NCBI RefSeq assembly: GCF_021545785.1 | Contig: NZ_CP079801.1 | Coordinates: forward strand, 434,001 to 498,000 | Length of the DNA stretch: 64,000 bases | Origin: Halopseudomonas maritima | GTDB taxonomy: Bacteria; Pseudomonadota; Gammaproteobacteria; Pseudomonadales; Pseudomonadaceae | Direction of reading: 5' to 3' | In this document: in pieces, positions 8,808 to 18,079 of the stretch | Numbering within the stretch: the stretch's first letter is position 1 | Layout: the number at the start of each line of letters is the position of its first letter | Notes under the pieces: model-generated | Told to the model about the DNA's origin: nothing | The model's input: the letters and a program-made list of their open reading frames with translations, nothing else | Databases searched by the model: none | Program-made: the position numbers and the translations under genes

Positions 8808-9791
8808 ATGACTACCGAATTTACCTTTGCCCTCAAGAGTATTCCGTTCGACGAGGACTATCGCCCCGCCGACAACACCCGTATTACCACCAACTTCGCC
8901 AACCTGGCGCGCGGTGAAAGCCGAGAGCAGAACCTGCGCAACACCCTGGCCATGATCAACAACCGCTTCAATGCACTGGCGCAATGGGACAACCCCAAAG
9001 GCGACCGCTACGCTGTCGAGCTGGAAATCGTGTCCGTCGAGCTGACGGTCAAGGCCGACAACAACGGTGCCAGCTTTCCGGCCATTGAAGTGCTGAAGAC
9101 TCACATTCTTGATCGCAAGACCAATCAGCGTATTGAGGGCATCGTTGGCAACAACTTCTCGTCCTACGTACGCGATTACGACTTCAGTGTGCTGTTGCTG
9201 GACCACAACAAGGGCCAGTCTTCGTTCAGCATTCCGGACAACTTTGGCGACCTGCACGGCAAGCTGTTCCAGCACTTCATCAAGTCGCCCACCTATCGAG
9301 AGCACTTCAGCAAGCCGCCGGTAATCTGTCTCAGCGTCTCGGACAACAAGGTCTACCAGCGCACGGACAACCTGCACCCGGTGCTGGGCTTTGAATACGA
9401 GCCAAACGAGTCTTCACTGACCGAACAGTACTTTAAGAAAATGGGCCTGCAGGTGCGTTATTTCATGCCGCCAAACAGCACCGCGCCGCTGGCCTTCTAC
9501 TTCTTTGGTGACCTGCTGAATGACTACACCAGCCTTGAGCTGATCAGCACCATCAGCACCATGGAGACTTTTCAGAAGATCTATCGGCCCGAGATCTACA
9601 ACGCCAACGCGTCGGCAGGCCAGTGCTACCAACCCAACCTGAAGAATCAGGACCACTCGCTGACCAAGATTGTCTATGACCGCCAGGAGCGCAGCCAGCT
9701 CGCCATCGAGCAGGGCCGCTTTGCCGAAGAGCAGTTCATCAAACCCTATCAGCGCGTGCTTGAGCAGTGGTCTGCCAGCTACACCCTTTAA
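8808..9791 (+). CDS. mesX: DUF1852 protein, MesX (partner of folate-independent methionine synthase)
   Basis: 327 residues, whole-length match from memory to DUF1852 (starts MTTEFTFALKSIPFDEDYRP). DUF1852 is the MesX partner required by the MesD class of short methionine synthases in aerobic bacteria. Its chemistry is not settled, but an oxygen-dependent role has been proposed. The ATG at 8808 was preferred over the upstream in-frame start at 8676, which would add 44 residues with no family match and run through the MetR box. The gene lies 20 bp ahead of mesD. No signal peptide or membrane helix is visible. Confidence 0.85.
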   Translation: MTTEFTFALKSIPFDEDYRPADNTRITTNFANLARGESREQNLRNTLAMINNRFNALAQWDNPKGDRYAVELEIVSVELTVKADNNGASFPAIEVLKTHILDRKTNQRIEGIVGNNFSSYVRDYDFSVLLLDHNKGQSSFSIPDNFGDLHGKLFQHFIKSPTYREHFSKPPVICLSVSDNKVYQRTDNLHPVLGFEYEPNESSLTEQYFKKMGLQVRYFMPPNSTAPLAFYFFGDLLNDYTSLELISTISTMETFQKIYRPEIYNANASAGQCYQPNLKNQDHSLTKIVYDRQERSQLAIEQGRFAEEQFIKPYQRVLEQWSASYTL

Positions 9792-9811
9792 CCCGGACAC
9801 CGTCAACAAAC

Positions 9812-10840
9812 ATGAAAAAGCTACTCCCTACCTCGACCGCAGGCAGCCTGCCCAAACCGGCTTGGCTGGCTCAACCCGAGACCCTGTGGTCGCCCTGGAA
9901 ACTAGAAGACCAGGCCCTGCAAGAAGGCAAGCAAGACGCCCTGCGCGTATCGCTGCAAGAGCAGCTGCAAGCCGGCATCGACATCGTTAGCGACGGCGAG
10001 CAAACCCGCCAGCACTTTGTCACCACCTTTATCGAGCACCTCGACGGAGTGGATTTCGAGCAGCGCGAAACCGTCCGTATCCGCGACCGCTATGACGCCA
10101 GCGTGCCCACAGTGGTCGGCGCAGTGACCCGGCAAAAGCCGGTGTTTGTTGAGGACGCCACATTTCTGCGCAAACAAACCAGCCAGCCGATCAAGTGGGC
10201 CCTGCCAGGTCCGATGACGATGATCGACACCCTGTACGACGCGCACTACAAGAGCCGCGAAAAACTCGCCTGGGAATTTGCCAAGATCCTTAACCAGGAA
10301 GCGAAAGAGCTGGAAGCGGCGGGCGTGGATATCATCCAGTTTGATGAGCCGGCCTTTAATGTGTTCTTCGATGAGGTCAACGATTGGGGCGTGGCGACCC
10401 TGGAGCGCGCCATCGAAGGCCTGAAATGCGAAACCGCCGTGCACATTTGCTACGGCTACGGCATCAAGGCCAACACCGACTGGAAAAAAACCCTCGGCTC
10501 CGAGTGGCGTCAGTATGAAGAGGCCTTCCCCAAGCTGCAGCAGTCCAAGATCGACATGGTTTCGCTGGAGTGTCACAACTCCCACGTCCCCATGGAGCTG
10601 ATTGAGCTGATTCGCGGCAAGAAGGTCATGGTCGGCGCTATTGATGTGGCGAGCCACACCGTTGAAACGCCCGAGGACGTCGCCAACACCCTGCGCAAGG
10701 CGCTGCAGTTTGTTGATGCCGATAAACTCTACCCCTGCACCAACTGCGGTATGGCCCCCCTGCCCCGCGAGGTGGCGCGCGGCAAGCTGAATGCGCTGGC
10801 CGCCGGTGCCGAGATCGTCCGCCGGGAGCTGCTGGCCTGA
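9812..10840 (+). CDS. mesD: Core-MetE methionine synthase MesD
   Basis: 342 residues, corresponding only to the catalytic C-terminal barrel of cobalamin-independent MetE (full MetE is about 750). Zinc and thiol-binding residues of the MetE core are visible: His-x-Cys in AVHICYGYG and the late Cys in YPCTNCGMAPLPREVARGKL. LECHNSH and DEPAF are also MetE-like. It transfers a methyl group to homocysteine to make methionine. MesD enzymes work without folate and depend on the MesX partner encoded immediately upstream. The ATG at 9812 has a poor ribosome-binding site, so translational coupling to mesX is likely. Confidence 0.85.
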   Translation: MKKLLPTSTAGSLPKPAWLAQPETLWSPWKLEDQALQEGKQDALRVSLQEQLQAGIDIVSDGEQTRQHFVTTFIEHLDGVDFEQRETVRIRDRYDASVPTVVGAVTRQKPVFVEDATFLRKQTSQPIKWALPGPMTMIDTLYDAHYKSREKLAWEFAKILNQEAKELEAAGVDIIQFDEPAFNVFFDEVNDWGVATLERAIEGLKCETAVHICYGYGIKANTDWKKTLGSEWRQYEEAFPKLQQSKIDMVSLECHNSHVPMELIELIRGKKVMVGAIDVASHTVETPEDVANTLRKALQFVDADKLYPCTNCGMAPLPREVARGKLNALAAGAEIVRRELLA

Positions 10841-10922
10841 CGCAGCAGCGGCGCCGCAAACCCGGCGCCGCCCTATCCCAACGCCGGCAGCGCGCCGGCC
10901 GCAGTTTGCTACAGGATTGACT

Positions 10923-11432
10923 ATGACACGCCCCACGTCGGTTATTGAGCCACTCAACTTTCGCGAAGCCCTTGGCCACTACGCCTCCGGCATCACCGTG
11001 ATTACCTCGCAGGCAGATGGCGAGCCGCTTGGCTTCACCTGCCAGTCGTTCTACAGCGTCTCAATGACTCCGCCGCTGGTCTCTTTCAGCGTTATGGCCA
11101 ACTCCTACAGCTATCCAAAAATTCGGCGCGCCGGCCGCTTTGCGGTGAACGTGTTGTCCGGCGAACAGGCGCATATCTCCAACCAGTTCGCCCGGCAAGG
11201 TGGCGACAAATGGCAGGGCGTCGAGTGGCAAACATCGCCGCTGGGCAACCCGGTGATTGGCGGCAGCCTGCACTGGTTTGATTGCGAAATACACGCCGAG
11301 CACGCCGCCGGAGACCACCTGATCGTGATTGGTGAAGTCAAAGCCCTCAACCTGCAAGACGCTCCGGCCAGTGAGCCACTGCTGTACTTCAAGGGCCAAT
11401 ACCGCAGCCTGGCGGAACACAGCGCGGCCTGA
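10923..11432 (+). CDS. Flavin reductase-like, FMN-binding split-barrel protein
   Basis: 169 residues of the flavin reductase (Flavin_Reduct / HpaC-like) family. Typical features are the N-terminal ASGITVITSQADGEPLGFTCQSF, the flavin-binding region FSVMANSYSYPKIRRAGRFAVNVLS, and DHLIVIGEVKAL near the end. Such proteins use NAD(P)H to reduce FMN or FAD for a partner oxygenase. Its place between mesD and metR suggests that it supplies reduced flavin to the oxygen-dependent MesX step (inference). AGGATTG precedes the ATG. Confidence 0.8.
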   Translation: MTRPTSVIEPLNFREALGHYASGITVITSQADGEPLGFTCQSFYSVSMTPPLVSFSVMANSYSYPKIRRAGRFAVNVLSGEQAHISNQFARQGGDKWQGVEWQTSPLGNPVIGGSLHWFDCEIHAEHAAGDHLIVIGEVKALNLQDAPASEPLLYFKGQYRSLAEHSAA

Positions 11433-11456
11433 GCGGTGCGACAGGGGTCAGGCACC

Positions 11457-11469
11457 TGAATCCTGCTCA
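11457..11469 (+). promoter_or_regulatory. Near-consensus MetR box before metR
   Basis: TGAATCCTGCTCA matches TGAA-N5-TTCA in seven of eight conserved positions and lies 48 bp before the metR start. Autoregulation is plausible; the match could be chance. Confidence 0.4.
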
Positions 11470-11516
11470 TCTTTGCCGTGTTATAGTCCGGTTTTTCTCA
11501 TGCTCCTGGTCCTGTC

Positions 11517-12440
11517 ATGCTTGAACTCCGCCACCTGCGTACCCTCAGCACCCTGCGCGACGCCGAAAGCCTGGTTGAAGCGGCCGAGCGCCTGCACCTG
11601 ACCCAATCCGCGCTGTCCCATCAGCTCAAGGATCTGGAAGAAAAGCTCGGCATGAGCTTGTTTGTTCGCAAGACCAAGCCGGTACGCTTTACCAGCGCCG
11701 GGCTACGACTGTTGCGACTGGCCGACAACCTGCTGCCGCAGGTGCGGCAGGCCGAGCGCGACATTCAGCGGCTGGCTGGCGGTCAGGCCGGGCGCTTGCA
11801 CATGGCCATTGAGTGCCACAGCTGCTTCCAGTGGCTGATGCCAACCATCGACCAGTTCCGTAACGCCTGGCCCGAGGTAGAAGTGGATTTTGCCTCCGGC
11901 TTTTTCTTCGCCCCTCTGCCCGCGCTGGCGCGCGGCGACCTGGATCTGGTGGTCACCTCAGACCCGCTGGATATTGACGGCATTACCTATGTGCCGCTGT
12001 TTACCTATGAGGCGCTGCTGGCGGTCAGCAATCAGCACCCGCTGAGCACCGCCCACCATGTACGCCCGGCTGATCTGGCAGGCGAAACCCTGATTACCTA
12101 CCCGGTCGAGCGCGAACGGCTGGATATCTTCAAACAGGTCCTCGACCCTGCTGGCATCGAGCCCGCTGGCGTACGCACCGCCGAGATGACCGTGATGATG
12201 ATGCAACTGGTCGCCTCCGGCCGTGGTGTCTGCTGCCTGCCCAACTGGGCCATGGCCGAGTACCTGCACAAGGGCTATGTCAGCGCCCGGCGTCTGGGGC
12301 CGGACGGACTGTTCGGCACCCTGTACGCCGCCGTGCGCGACGACATGATGGAAATGCCCTACCTGCAGGACTTTCTGCTGACCGCCAAAGACATTTCCTT
12401 TGCCACCTTGGAAGGCGTGAGCGCCCGCAGCAACGACTGA
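11517..12440 (+). CDS. metR: LysR-type regulator MetR
   Basis: 307 residues, a standard LysR-type length. The N-terminal winged helix (MLELRHLRTLSTLRDAESLV, then LTQSALSHQLKDLEEKLGM) and the effector domain (AIECHSCFQWLMPTIDQFR) are characteristic of MetR, which activates methionine genes with homocysteine as co-inducer. It sits on the same strand as the mesX-mesD-flavin reductase genes. A perfect MetR box stands before mesX and a weaker one before metR itself. Confidence 0.9.
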   Translation: MLELRHLRTLSTLRDAESLVEAAERLHLTQSALSHQLKDLEEKLGMSLFVRKTKPVRFTSAGLRLLRLADNLLPQVRQAERDIQRLAGGQAGRLHMAIECHSCFQWLMPTIDQFRNAWPEVEVDFASGFFFAPLPALARGDLDLVVTSDPLDIDGITYVPLFTYEALLAVSNQHPLSTAHHVRPADLAGETLITYPVERERLDIFKQVLDPAGIEPAGVRTAEMTVMMMQLVASGRGVCCLPNWAMAEYLHKGYVSARRLGPDGLFGTLYAAVRDDMMEMPYLQDFLLTAKDISFATLEGVSARSND

Positions 12441-12447
12441 ACCGGCG

Positions 12448-12479
12448 ATGCCGCTACACCCATGCGGGTGAGGCGGCAT
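12448..12479 (+). terminator. Hairpin after metR, possible terminator
   Basis: ATGCCGC-TACACCC and GGGTGAG-GCGGCAT pair as a 14-bp stem with two mismatches around an ATGC loop, 8 bp after the metR stop. No clear T-run follows, so it could be a weak terminator or only an mRNA-end hairpin. Confidence 0.45.
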
Positions 12480-12690
12480 TGCACCCATGCCCCTCTTAAC
12501 GAACAAAAGCGCCACAAAATCAGCAGCTTGCTGAACACTCTTCTATCTCATCCGATAGATAGCCACCTGCAACTAACCCATACAGGCGACTTTACGCCCA
12601 GCACGAGACATTTACCTTGACTGTCTTGCAAGTGGGATTACATACCCCTCTGCATGTACTCCGGACAACAAACAGAAAAAGGATACAGTC

Positions 12691-13560
12691 ATGAAAGCAC
12701 CCCTGTTCAAGCTGGCCGCCCTGACCCTGGGCATGTCCCTGTCCAGCGTCGCCCTGGCCACCAATCCCGGTGGTGGCGGTGGCGGCAGCAACCCGAATAC
12801 CGGCACAGGCTTCCCGGGCGTCAGCAGCTTCAGCGCCGATGGCTCCTTCTCCACCACCAGTGGCAGCGCCGGCAGCAGCTGCACCGTGTTCCGCCCGTCT
12901 ACCCTTGGCGGCAACGGTCTCAAGCACCCGATCATCGTCTGGGGCAACGGCACCACCGCCTCGCCCAGCACCTACAGCGGCATTCTCGAGCATTGGGCCA
13001 GCCATGGTTTTGTGGTCATCGCCGCCAATACCTCCAACGCCGGCACCGGCCAGGACATGCTCTCGTGTATTGATTACCTGACCACCCAGAACAACCGTAG
13101 CACCGGCACCTACGCGGGCAAACTGGACCTGAACCGCATCGGCGCAGCCGGCCACTCCCAGGGCGGTGGCGGCACCATCATGGCCGGCCAGGACTACCGC
13201 ATCAAAGCCACTGCCCCCTTCCAGCCCTATACCATCGGCCTGGGTCACAGCAGCAGCTCCCAGTCCAACCAGAACGGCCCGATGTTCCTGATGACTGGCA
13301 GCAGCGACACCATCGCCAGCCCGACATTGAACGCCTTGCCGGTCTACAACCGCGCCAACGTGCCGGTGTTCTGGGGTGAGCTGTCTGGAGCCAGCCACTT
13401 TGAGCCGGTGGGTAACGCCGGTGACTATCGTGGCCCGTCCACCGCCTGGTTCCGCTATCACCTGATGGATGACGCCAGCGCCGAGGACACCTTCTACGGC
13501 AGCAACTGTGACCTGTGTAGCGACCGCGACTGGGACGTGCGCCGCAAGGGCATCAACTAA
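12691..13560 (+). CDS. Secreted alpha/beta hydrolase (PETase / cutinase / family III lipase-like)
   Basis: 289 residues with a clear signal peptide (MKAPLFKLAALTLGMSLSSV, cleavage after ALA) followed by a Gly/Asn-rich linker. The catalytic triad is readable: Ser in GHSQGGGG, Asp in TGSSDTIASP, His in GASHFEPVG. The overall plan resembles the dienelactone hydrolase / cutinase-like esterases that include polyester hydrolases. The GHSQGG nucleophile elbow differs from the GWSMGG of classical PETases, so polyester activity is not proven. A C-terminal CxxC (CDLC) could form a disulphide. AAGGA precedes the ATG. The gene is free-standing with its own upstream region. Confidence 0.75.
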   Translation: MKAPLFKLAALTLGMSLSSVALATNPGGGGGGSNPNTGTGFPGVSSFSADGSFSTTSGSAGSSCTVFRPSTLGGNGLKHPIIVWGNGTTASPSTYSGILEHWASHGFVVIAANTSNAGTGQDMLSCIDYLTTQNNRSTGTYAGKLDLNRIGAAGHSQGGGGTIMAGQDYRIKATAPFQPYTIGLGHSSSSQSNQNGPMFLMTGSSDTIASPTLNALPVYNRANVPVFWGELSGASHFEPVGNAGDYRGPSTAWFRYHLMDDASAEDTFYGSNCDLCSDRDWDVRRKGIN

Positions 13561-13670
13561 GCGCAGCGTATGCAGCCATCCCGGCAGCCAAGCTGTCGGG
13601 ATGGTGACAGCGTGCTGCGCCCGCGCTGGTGTATCCTCTGGCCAGCCCAGACAACAACAGAGGAACCCCC

Positions 13671-14432
13671 ATGACAGCGTCTCCCTTCAAGGTCGCCCTG
13701 GTGACCGGTGCCGGCACCGGCATTGGCCGCGCTACTGCCATTGCCCTGCTCAAGGCTGGCTACCGCGTCGCACTTACCGGACGTAACATCGACAAGTTGC
13801 AAGCCACCCTTGAGGGCCTGGATGATCTGGCTGACAACGCACTGGCTATTGCCAGCAACGTGCGTGACCCGGCATCGGTCGAGGCTGTGTTTAGCGAAAT
13901 AAGAAACCACTGGGGTCGCCTGGACCTGCTGTTCAACAACGCGGGCACCGGCGCTCCACCCTTGCCCCTCGAAGAGCTGAGCTACGAGCACTGGCAGGCC
14001 ACCCTGGAAACCAACCTCAGCGGCGCCTTTCTGTGTACTCAGCAAGCGTTTCGCATCATGCGCGAACAAACCCCGATGGGCGGGCGCATCATTAACAATG
14101 GCTCGATTTCTGCCACTGCCCCACGTCCCAACTCAGCACCCTATACCGCCTCCAAGCACGGCATGACAGGGCTGACCAAGGCCACCTCACTGGACGGACG
14201 TAAATACAATATCGCCTGCGGCCAGATTGATATCGGCAACGCCGCCACCGAGATGGCCGCTCCCATGGCGCGCGGCATCCCGCAGGCCAATGGCGAGATC
14301 GCCGTGGAGCCAACCATGGACGTCGAGCATGTTGCCCAGGCGGTACTACACATGGCCGAGCTACCACTGGAAAGCAATGTGCAGTTCATGACCATTATGG
14401 CCACCAAGATGCCCTTTATTGGCCGCGGTTGA
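13671..14432 (+). CDS. Short-chain dehydrogenase/reductase
   Basis: 253 residues of the classical SDR family. The nucleotide-binding TGAGTGIG, the structural NNAG and the catalytic Ser (NGSISA), Tyr and Lys (YTASK) are all present. It is a cytoplasmic NAD(P)-dependent oxidoreductase of unknown substrate. The ATG at 13671 follows AGAGGA; the longer frame from 13629 lacks a site. A strong terminator follows directly, so the gene is probably transcribed alone or with the hydrolase. Confidence 0.88.
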   Translation: MTASPFKVALVTGAGTGIGRATAIALLKAGYRVALTGRNIDKLQATLEGLDDLADNALAIASNVRDPASVEAVFSEIRNHWGRLDLLFNNAGTGAPPLPLEELSYEHWQATLETNLSGAFLCTQQAFRIMREQTPMGGRIINNGSISATAPRPNSAPYTASKHGMTGLTKATSLDGRKYNIACGQIDIGNAATEMAAPMARGIPQANGEIAVEPTMDVEHVAQAVLHMAELPLESNVQFMTIMATKMPFIGRG

Positions 14433-14475
14433 GTCAACCGGGCAACACGCACGGGTCGGGTGCCCACTGGCCACA

Positions 14476-14509
14476 CGTATCGCCACGAGACGGCTGATAC
14501 GTTTTTTTT
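14476..14509 (+). terminator. Intrinsic terminator after the SDR gene
   Basis: CGTATC and GATACG pair, extended inward by GCC/GGC, and are followed by eight T residues. This is a classical Rho-independent terminator for the + strand. Confidence 0.85.
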
Positions 14510-14676
14510 GCACCCGCCCCTATGCGTCTCCTACGACTAAAGTCTGATACCTCGTCCACGCTTCAATCTTCTGTTACCAATGATGCAGGCACGGGACACT
14601 TTCAATCTTGGTATCACCATTGTTACCATGGCGGCGGGTACAACAACGCCCCCGCTATCTCGCTATGGAAAAGACA

Positions 14677-15300
14677 ATGACAAGCCAGCAGACGCCGCTC
14701 TCCCTCGCCCTCTCCAAACGTAAATCCGAAGAACGCGCCACCCCGATCACGGCCTTTCGCATGGCCCGCAGCTGGTGGCTGGAAGGGCGCCGTCTGAACT
14801 TGTCGCAATTGGCCGAGGAGCTGGGCATTGGCCGCGCCACCCTGATGCGCTGGGTAGGCAACAAGGACCTGCTGATGGGCGAAATTCTCTGGTCGCTGTA
14901 CAAGCGCATCTATGACGACGCCATCGCCCGCGCCGAGCAGACTCCCGGCCTCAAGGGCATCGACTTTCTGACTCAGATCTATGAAGACATCAACGTCGCA
15001 TTGATCAGCGCACGGCCCATGTACGATTTTCTGCAGGCCGAGCCGCAGTGGGGCCTACAACTACTGACCGCACGCAGCTCCGGTCTGCAAGAGCGCCTGA
15101 TCGGCACTTGGGAAAAGATGTTTGAAGACGCCATTGCCGCCGGACAGATCAAACCGGAGATGGACCCGCAGAGCCTGGCGCTGTACATCGTGCGCATCGG
15201 TGAGAGCGCGATCTACTGCGACCTGATCTGCGGCCGCAAGCCCGAGCCAGGCCCCGCCACCACCGCCTTCCGCTTGCTGGTCAACGGGCATCAGAACTGA
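14677..15300 (+). CDS. QsdR-type TetR family regulator
   Basis: 207 residues. The N-terminal TetR helix-turn-helix is visible (LNLSQLAEELGIGRATLMRWVGNKDLL). The ligand-binding half, with IYEDINVALISARPMYDFL and the late RIGESAIYCDLICG, looks like the QsdR group, named after a regulator of lactonase expression in Rhodococcus. The target here is unknown; the flanking SDR and hydrolase are candidates. The ATG at 14677 is preferred because GGAAAAG stands just before it; ATG 14665 and the 14608 start lack a site. Confidence 0.8.
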   Translation: MTSQQTPLSLALSKRKSEERATPITAFRMARSWWLEGRRLNLSQLAEELGIGRATLMRWVGNKDLLMGEILWSLYKRIYDDAIARAEQTPGLKGIDFLTQIYEDINVALISARPMYDFLQAEPQWGLQLLTARSSGLQERLIGTWEKMFEDAIAAGQIKPEMDPQSLALYIVRIGESAIYCDLICGRKPEPGPATTAFRLLVNGHQN

Positions 15301-15368
15301 GCTGCGCTGCGGACAGGGTGATGGCCTTGGTGGAGAACGTCACCGCATCACCCACCACAGCCCCGCTC

Positions 15369-15449
15369 GTAGGGCGGAGAACGCCGCAGGCTTCTCCGCA
15401 CGTTGGCAAATGAGGCCACGGAGAACGCTGCGCGATTCTCCATGCTACG
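15369..15449. repeat. Pair of REP-type palindromes
   Basis: Two inverted repeats lie head to tail: 15369-15399 (GTAGGGCGGAGAA ... TTCTCCGC) and 15416-15449 (CGGAGAA ... TTCTCC, then GCTACGA). The same core recurs near 31.75 kb and three times beside the RAYT gene at 37.76-37.90 kb. The second repeat overlaps the stop codon of the adjacent sensor kinase gene. Confidence 0.8.
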
Positions 15450-17043
15450 ACGCCTGGCGCAACGGCCAATCAATGATAAAGGCCGCGCCGCCCAGGTCAC
15501 GGGAGCTTTCCACCCGCGCGTAGCCGCGATGCCAATAGGCGATCCGCCGCACGATCGACAACCCCAGCCCGTAGCCGCCACTGGCACGCGTGCGGCTGTC
15601 GTCCAGACGCAGGAACGGCGTGAAAATCCGCTCGCGATAGGCCTCGGGAACGCCCGGGCCGTCATCTTCGACAATCAGCCGGCAACGCCCGTTGACCACC
15701 CGCGTGCTGATGCGCACCTGGCTAGCGGCATGACGCGCTGCGTTGCTGACTAGGTTGGTCAGCGCCCGGTGCAGGTAACGGGGTTCAGCATCAACCGCAT
15801 GCGCCCGACCGTTGGAACGATCGACATGGCTGATGCGCACCCTGCTGGTCAGCGGCTCAAGTTCCAGCATTACCTGATCTACCGTCGCCAGCACATCCAC
15901 CGCCTGCAGGGCCAGCGCTGGCGCCCCCTGCTCCAGACGGGCGTAGGTCAGAATCTCGTCAACCAACTTGTCCAGCTCGGTCAGGTCGCCATCCATACTG
16001 TCCATATAGCGACGCTTGGCATCACCGCTATCGGCGGTTTCAACCATCTCCAGACCAAAGCGCAGCCGCGCGACCGGTGTGCGCAACTCATGTGATACCG
16101 CGCGGATCATCTCCTGCTGGATTTGCATCACCCTCTGCAGGTGCTCGGCCATATCGTTGAAGGCACGCGCCAGGCTACCTACCGAATCCGTACCTATCAC
16201 CTCGGCGCGGGCATCGAGGTTGCCGCGTGCAATATGGGTCGCCGCCGACTCCAGGTTCATCAGCCGCTGTTCCAGCTGCCGCACCAGCAGGTAGATAAGC
16301 AGGCCACTGAGCGACAACGCCAGCAAGCCGGTCATCAGCAACATCTCGGGCGGATACTCCTCCATCTGATAGACCGGCCCGAGGCTGAGCACCCAGTTGG
16401 TATCGGGGATTTTCATGTACATCATCATTGAGTTGCCGTCCGGGCCCAGACTGAGCACGGTGTCAAACTCGTCCAGCCGGCGACGCTGATCCACATCCAG
16501 GTCGGTTTCATTCAGGCGGGTCAGATTCAGCGGAAAGCCGAAGCCCTTGTCGCGACGCAGGCGCTGCAGCCAGCTGGGCATATCCGCCTCCGGATGGCGC
16601 ACCAGCTCGTCGGCAATCAAGAACAAGGTGGCCCGACCCAGCTGCTCGGAGATACGCTCGATGTCGGCGGTCAAAACCTGCTGGCGGCTCAGGTCTACCA
16701 GGCTATATACCCGCACCTCTGACGGCCCGTAGCTGCGCACCAGCACGCGCCCCTGGATCAGCCGAGCCCAGCTGGCAGACTCCAGCGCCAGGGCATCCAG
16801 CGAATGCAACTCCAGTGGCACACCAATCAGCCGCATCCATACCGTCATGGCCTTCTGCCGCTCGGCATCGTCCATCGGCTCAAGGTTATCGGCCATCAGG
16901 CGGAAGGTGCCGGTAGCCACCCGCTCACGAAAGTCTTCGGCGCGCACATCGTTGATCATGCGAATGCTGACCAGCGCCAGGCAGGAGACGGCGATCAGCA
17001 CCAGCAGCATGCCGCCATAGATGCGCAGAAAAATCGAGTTCAC
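15445..17043 (-). CDS. Sensor histidine kinase, RstB-like
   Basis: 532 residues. There is an N-terminal membrane helix (about 7-27), a periplasmic sensor region up to about 265, a second helix (LLMTGLLALSLSGLLIYLLV), a HAMP domain (NLESAATHIARGNLDARAEV), the phospho-acceptor helix with His in SHELRTPVARLRFG, and a C-terminal ATPase (NLVSNAARHA; DDGPGVP; GYGLGLSIVRRI). Overall it resembles RstB. The start overlaps the response regulator's stop by 4 bp, so the two form an operon. P. aeruginosa carries a similar pair next to nrdA (from memory). Confidence 0.87.
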   Translation of the reverse strand: MNSIFLRIYGGMLLVLIAVSCLALVSIRMINDVRAEDFRERVATGTFRLMADNLEPMDDAERQKAMTVWMRLIGVPLELHSLDALALESASWARLIQGRVLVRSYGPSEVRVYSLVDLSRQQVLTADIERISEQLGRATLFLIADELVRHPEADMPSWLQRLRRDKGFGFPLNLTRLNETDLDVDQRRRLDEFDTVLSLGPDGNSMMMYMKIPDTNWVLSLGPVYQMEEYPPEMLLMTGLLALSLSGLLIYLLVRQLEQRLMNLESAATHIARGNLDARAEVIGTDSVGSLARAFNDMAEHLQRVMQIQQEMIRAVSHELRTPVARLRFGLEMVETADSGDAKRRYMDSMDGDLTELDKLVDEILTYARLEQGAPALALQAVDVLATVDQVMLELEPLTSRVRISHVDRSNGRAHAVDAEPRYLHRALTNLVSNAARHAASQVRISTRVVNGRCRLIVEDDGPGVPEAYRERIFTPFLRLDDSRTRASGGYGLGLSIVRRIAYWHRGYARVESSRDLGGAAFIIDWPLRQAS

Positions 17044-17756
17044 GCCTGATCCGGGCCAGGCGCTACAAACAGATAGCCCTTGCTACGCACGGTTTTGATC
17101 AGGCGTGGCATGTCCGGGTCATCGCCAATCTTGGGACGGATGCGCGAGATACGCACATCAATGGAGCGATCCTGCCCGTCATATTCGATACCGCGCAGGG
17201 CGATAAATATCTCCTCACGGCTGAGAATGCGGCCAGCATGGCTGGCCAGCAGCCAGAGCAGATCAAACTCGGCGCCCGTCAGCTCGATCAGCTCGCCGCG
17301 TAGCCAGGCTTCGCGGCGGTCGTTGTCGACCACCAGCTCGCCAAAGGCCAAACGACTGGGCGCGGCGCTGCTGTCACTCTCGCCGCTGCGACGCAACAGG
17401 GCGCGGATACGTGCCAGCAATACCTGTGGGCGTACCGGCTTGTTAACGTAGTCGTCGGCGCCCAGCTCCAGACCGGAGATATGGTCATCGTCTTCGCTGC
17501 GTGCCGTCAGCATCAGTATCGGCCGCGAAAATCCGGCTTCGCGGACTCGCCGGCAAATCGACAGGCCGTCTTCACCGGGCAGCATCAGGTCCAGCACCAC
17601 CAAGTCCGGCTGGCTGTCGAGAATACGTTGCACCGCCAACGCCCCGTCCGCCTCGATTGCGACTGACAGACCCTGGGCCTGCAGAAACTCGGCAATCAGG
17701 CCGGCCAGTTTCTGGTCGTCCTCCACAATCAGGATGTCACTGCTGTCTGTCTCCAC
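17040..17756 (-). CDS. OmpR-family response regulator, RstA-like
   Basis: 238 residues. The receiver domain has the acidic pair near 13-14, phospho-acceptor Asp at about 56 (VVLDLMLPGEDG) and the LTAR and VNKP switch positions. The C-terminal winged helix (LTGAEFDLLWLLASHAG, then RSIDVRISRIRPKIG and TVRSKGYLF) is OmpR type. It is the first gene of the pair with the RstB-like kinase and diverges from nrdA over about 490 bp. The regulated genes are not evident from sequence. Confidence 0.9.
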   Translation of the reverse strand: METDSSDILIVEDDQKLAGLIAEFLQAQGLSVAIEADGALAVQRILDSQPDLVVLDLMLPGEDGLSICRRVREAGFSRPILMLTARSEDDDHISGLELGADDYVNKPVRPQVLLARIRALLRRSGESDSSAAPSRLAFGELVVDNDRREAWLRGELIELTGAEFDLLWLLASHAGRILSREEIFIALRGIEYDGQDRSIDVRISRIRPKIGDDPDMPRLIKTVRSKGYLFVAPGPDQA

Positions 17757-18079
17757 CCCTGCTCCCCGGCTACTCGACTACTGCAAACAGCCGGCGATTG
17801 TAGCACCGGCCCAACGCTCGACGGCAATGCCAGGAAGAAACACTGATTTCCACTACAGGCGCAGCTGCCAATCCGGGTACAATATCGGCCGTCATTTCCG
17901 GCAAATCCAACGCGCTGGAGGCTTGACAAAATTCATTGCGCAGAACCCGTCACAGATTCAAAAAAAGCTGCCAAACGGTTGAAACTGCCCCTAGCCCGCA
18001 GCATTGCTGCCTTGCCGGCTGGCAGGCCATTCTGCCCCTCAAAAAAACCACTAAATAGTCACTTGCCTCTAGGCAAAAC

